A program made the translations under genes and the position numbers. Under the pieces are notes generated by a model. It was not told where the DNA came from. It did not search any database and worked only from the letters and a program-made list of their open reading frames with translations. From positions 1 through 64,000 of the forward strand of contig JAFACG010000044.1 in assembly GCA_023425645.1 (NCBI GenBank): 64,000 nucleotides of DNA, in the 5' to 3' direction. This DNA comes from Pseudomonadota bacterium. GTDB taxonomy: Bacteria; Pseudomonadota; Gammaproteobacteria; Burkholderiales; Burkholderiaceae_B. Below are positions 63,786 to 64,000 of the stretch, in pieces; positions within the stretch are counted from its first letter, which is position 1, and every line of letters begins with the position of its first letter.

Positions 63786-64000
63786 TCACTCCGGCAGGTC
63801 GCCAGCCAGCTTGCGCACCAGCCGCAAGACTTCGGCGACAGGTTCGACAAGTTCGCTCGGGATGAACTGATCGGGCTCGCCATGGGCCATCAGGGCCCGG
63901 GCCAGCGGAATATTCTGCATGATGGGGACGCCCGCCTCGCGGGCGGCCCGCACCATTTCGGCGGCCAGGGCGCCTTCACCCTTGGCCAGCACCACCGGCA
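63786..64000 (-). CDS. sctU: SctU, T3SS autoproteolytic switch protein (3' part only)
   Basis: The C-terminal ~70 residues of an SctU/FlhB-family protein, cut by the window edge: VVLAKGEGALAAEMVRAAREAGVPIMQNIPLARAL, then GEPDQFIPSELVEPVAEVLRLVRKLAGDLPE. This is the cytoplasmic part after the NPTH autocleavage site, which lies outside the window. SctU sets the order of substrate export. It lies 94 bp upstream of sctC on the same strand, as in T3SS operons. Confidence 0.9.
   Translation of the reverse strand, partial: PVVLAKGEGALAAEMVRAAREAGVPIMQNIPLARALMAHGEPDQFIPSELVEPVAEVLRLVRKLAGDLPE

Overview
The window looks like a chromosome segment of a high-GC betaproteobacterium of the Alcaligenaceae (Bordetella/Achromobacter-like). 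This rests on the ftrABCD ferrous-iron operon, a Bordetella-like set of type III secretion (T3SS) regulators next to a secretin, an ImuA-ImuB-DnaE2 mutagenesis cassette, a glycine riboswitch ahead of a CycA-type permease, and the rpmI-rplT-pheST-ihfA-merR block. The species cannot be fixed from the sequence alone.

Layout. 0-7.5 kb: end of an unknown gene, a small exported protein, a DTW-domain tRNA modification enzyme, the LexA-box-preceded imuA-imuB-dnaE2 operon, then yqeY and a hotdog thioesterase. 7.5-20 kb: metabolic and transport genes with their regulators (IclR, GMC oxidoreductase, MHS-type permease, OYE-family reductase, KtrAB-like potassium uptake, LysR/isochorismatase pair) and a tandem glycine riboswitch before cycA. 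19.9-24.5 kb: a probable genomic island between a degenerate tRNA-Pro copy and an intact tRNA-Pro(GGG). It carries three tandem paralogues of a protein family I do not recognise. 24.7-35.5 kb: a biofilm-matrix block, pgaABCD (poly-N-acetylglucosamine) followed by csgEFG, one very large curlin and a LuxR-type regulator. 35.5-41.9 kb: the SUF iron-sulfur assembly operon (Rrf2 regulator, sufBCDSU, sufT), with a perfect 27-bp palindromic operator. 41.9-48.2 kb: Atm1-type ABC exporter, kynureninase, a sigma/anti-sigma fusion protein, a DUF455 protein and MerR. 48.2-52.7 kb: ihfA, pheT, pheS, rplT, rpmI. 52.9-56.1 kb: ftrABCD. 56.3-64 kb: edge of a T3SS locus, with a STAS anti-anti-sigma factor, a GCS2-type ligase, a putative BtrA/BspR-like regulator, a BtrS/HrpL-like ECF sigma factor, a universal stress protein, a broken fourth copy of the unknown family, the secretin gene sctC and the 3' end of sctU.

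The most interesting result is that the four members of the unknown family share a GNL[QR][FY]x(3)EQ-type N-terminal motif. All four are also preceded by the same promoter-like element, GGAACG-N13/14-G[GA][TC]TAC[TC], which resembles an ECF-sigma promoter. One member lies directly beside sctC, and a HrpL/BtrS-like ECF sigma gene lies 2 kb from it. I infer a T3SS-linked regulon of candidate secreted proteins, partly on a tRNA-associated island 37 kb away. The shared motif and promoter element are read directly; secretion and sigma control are inference.
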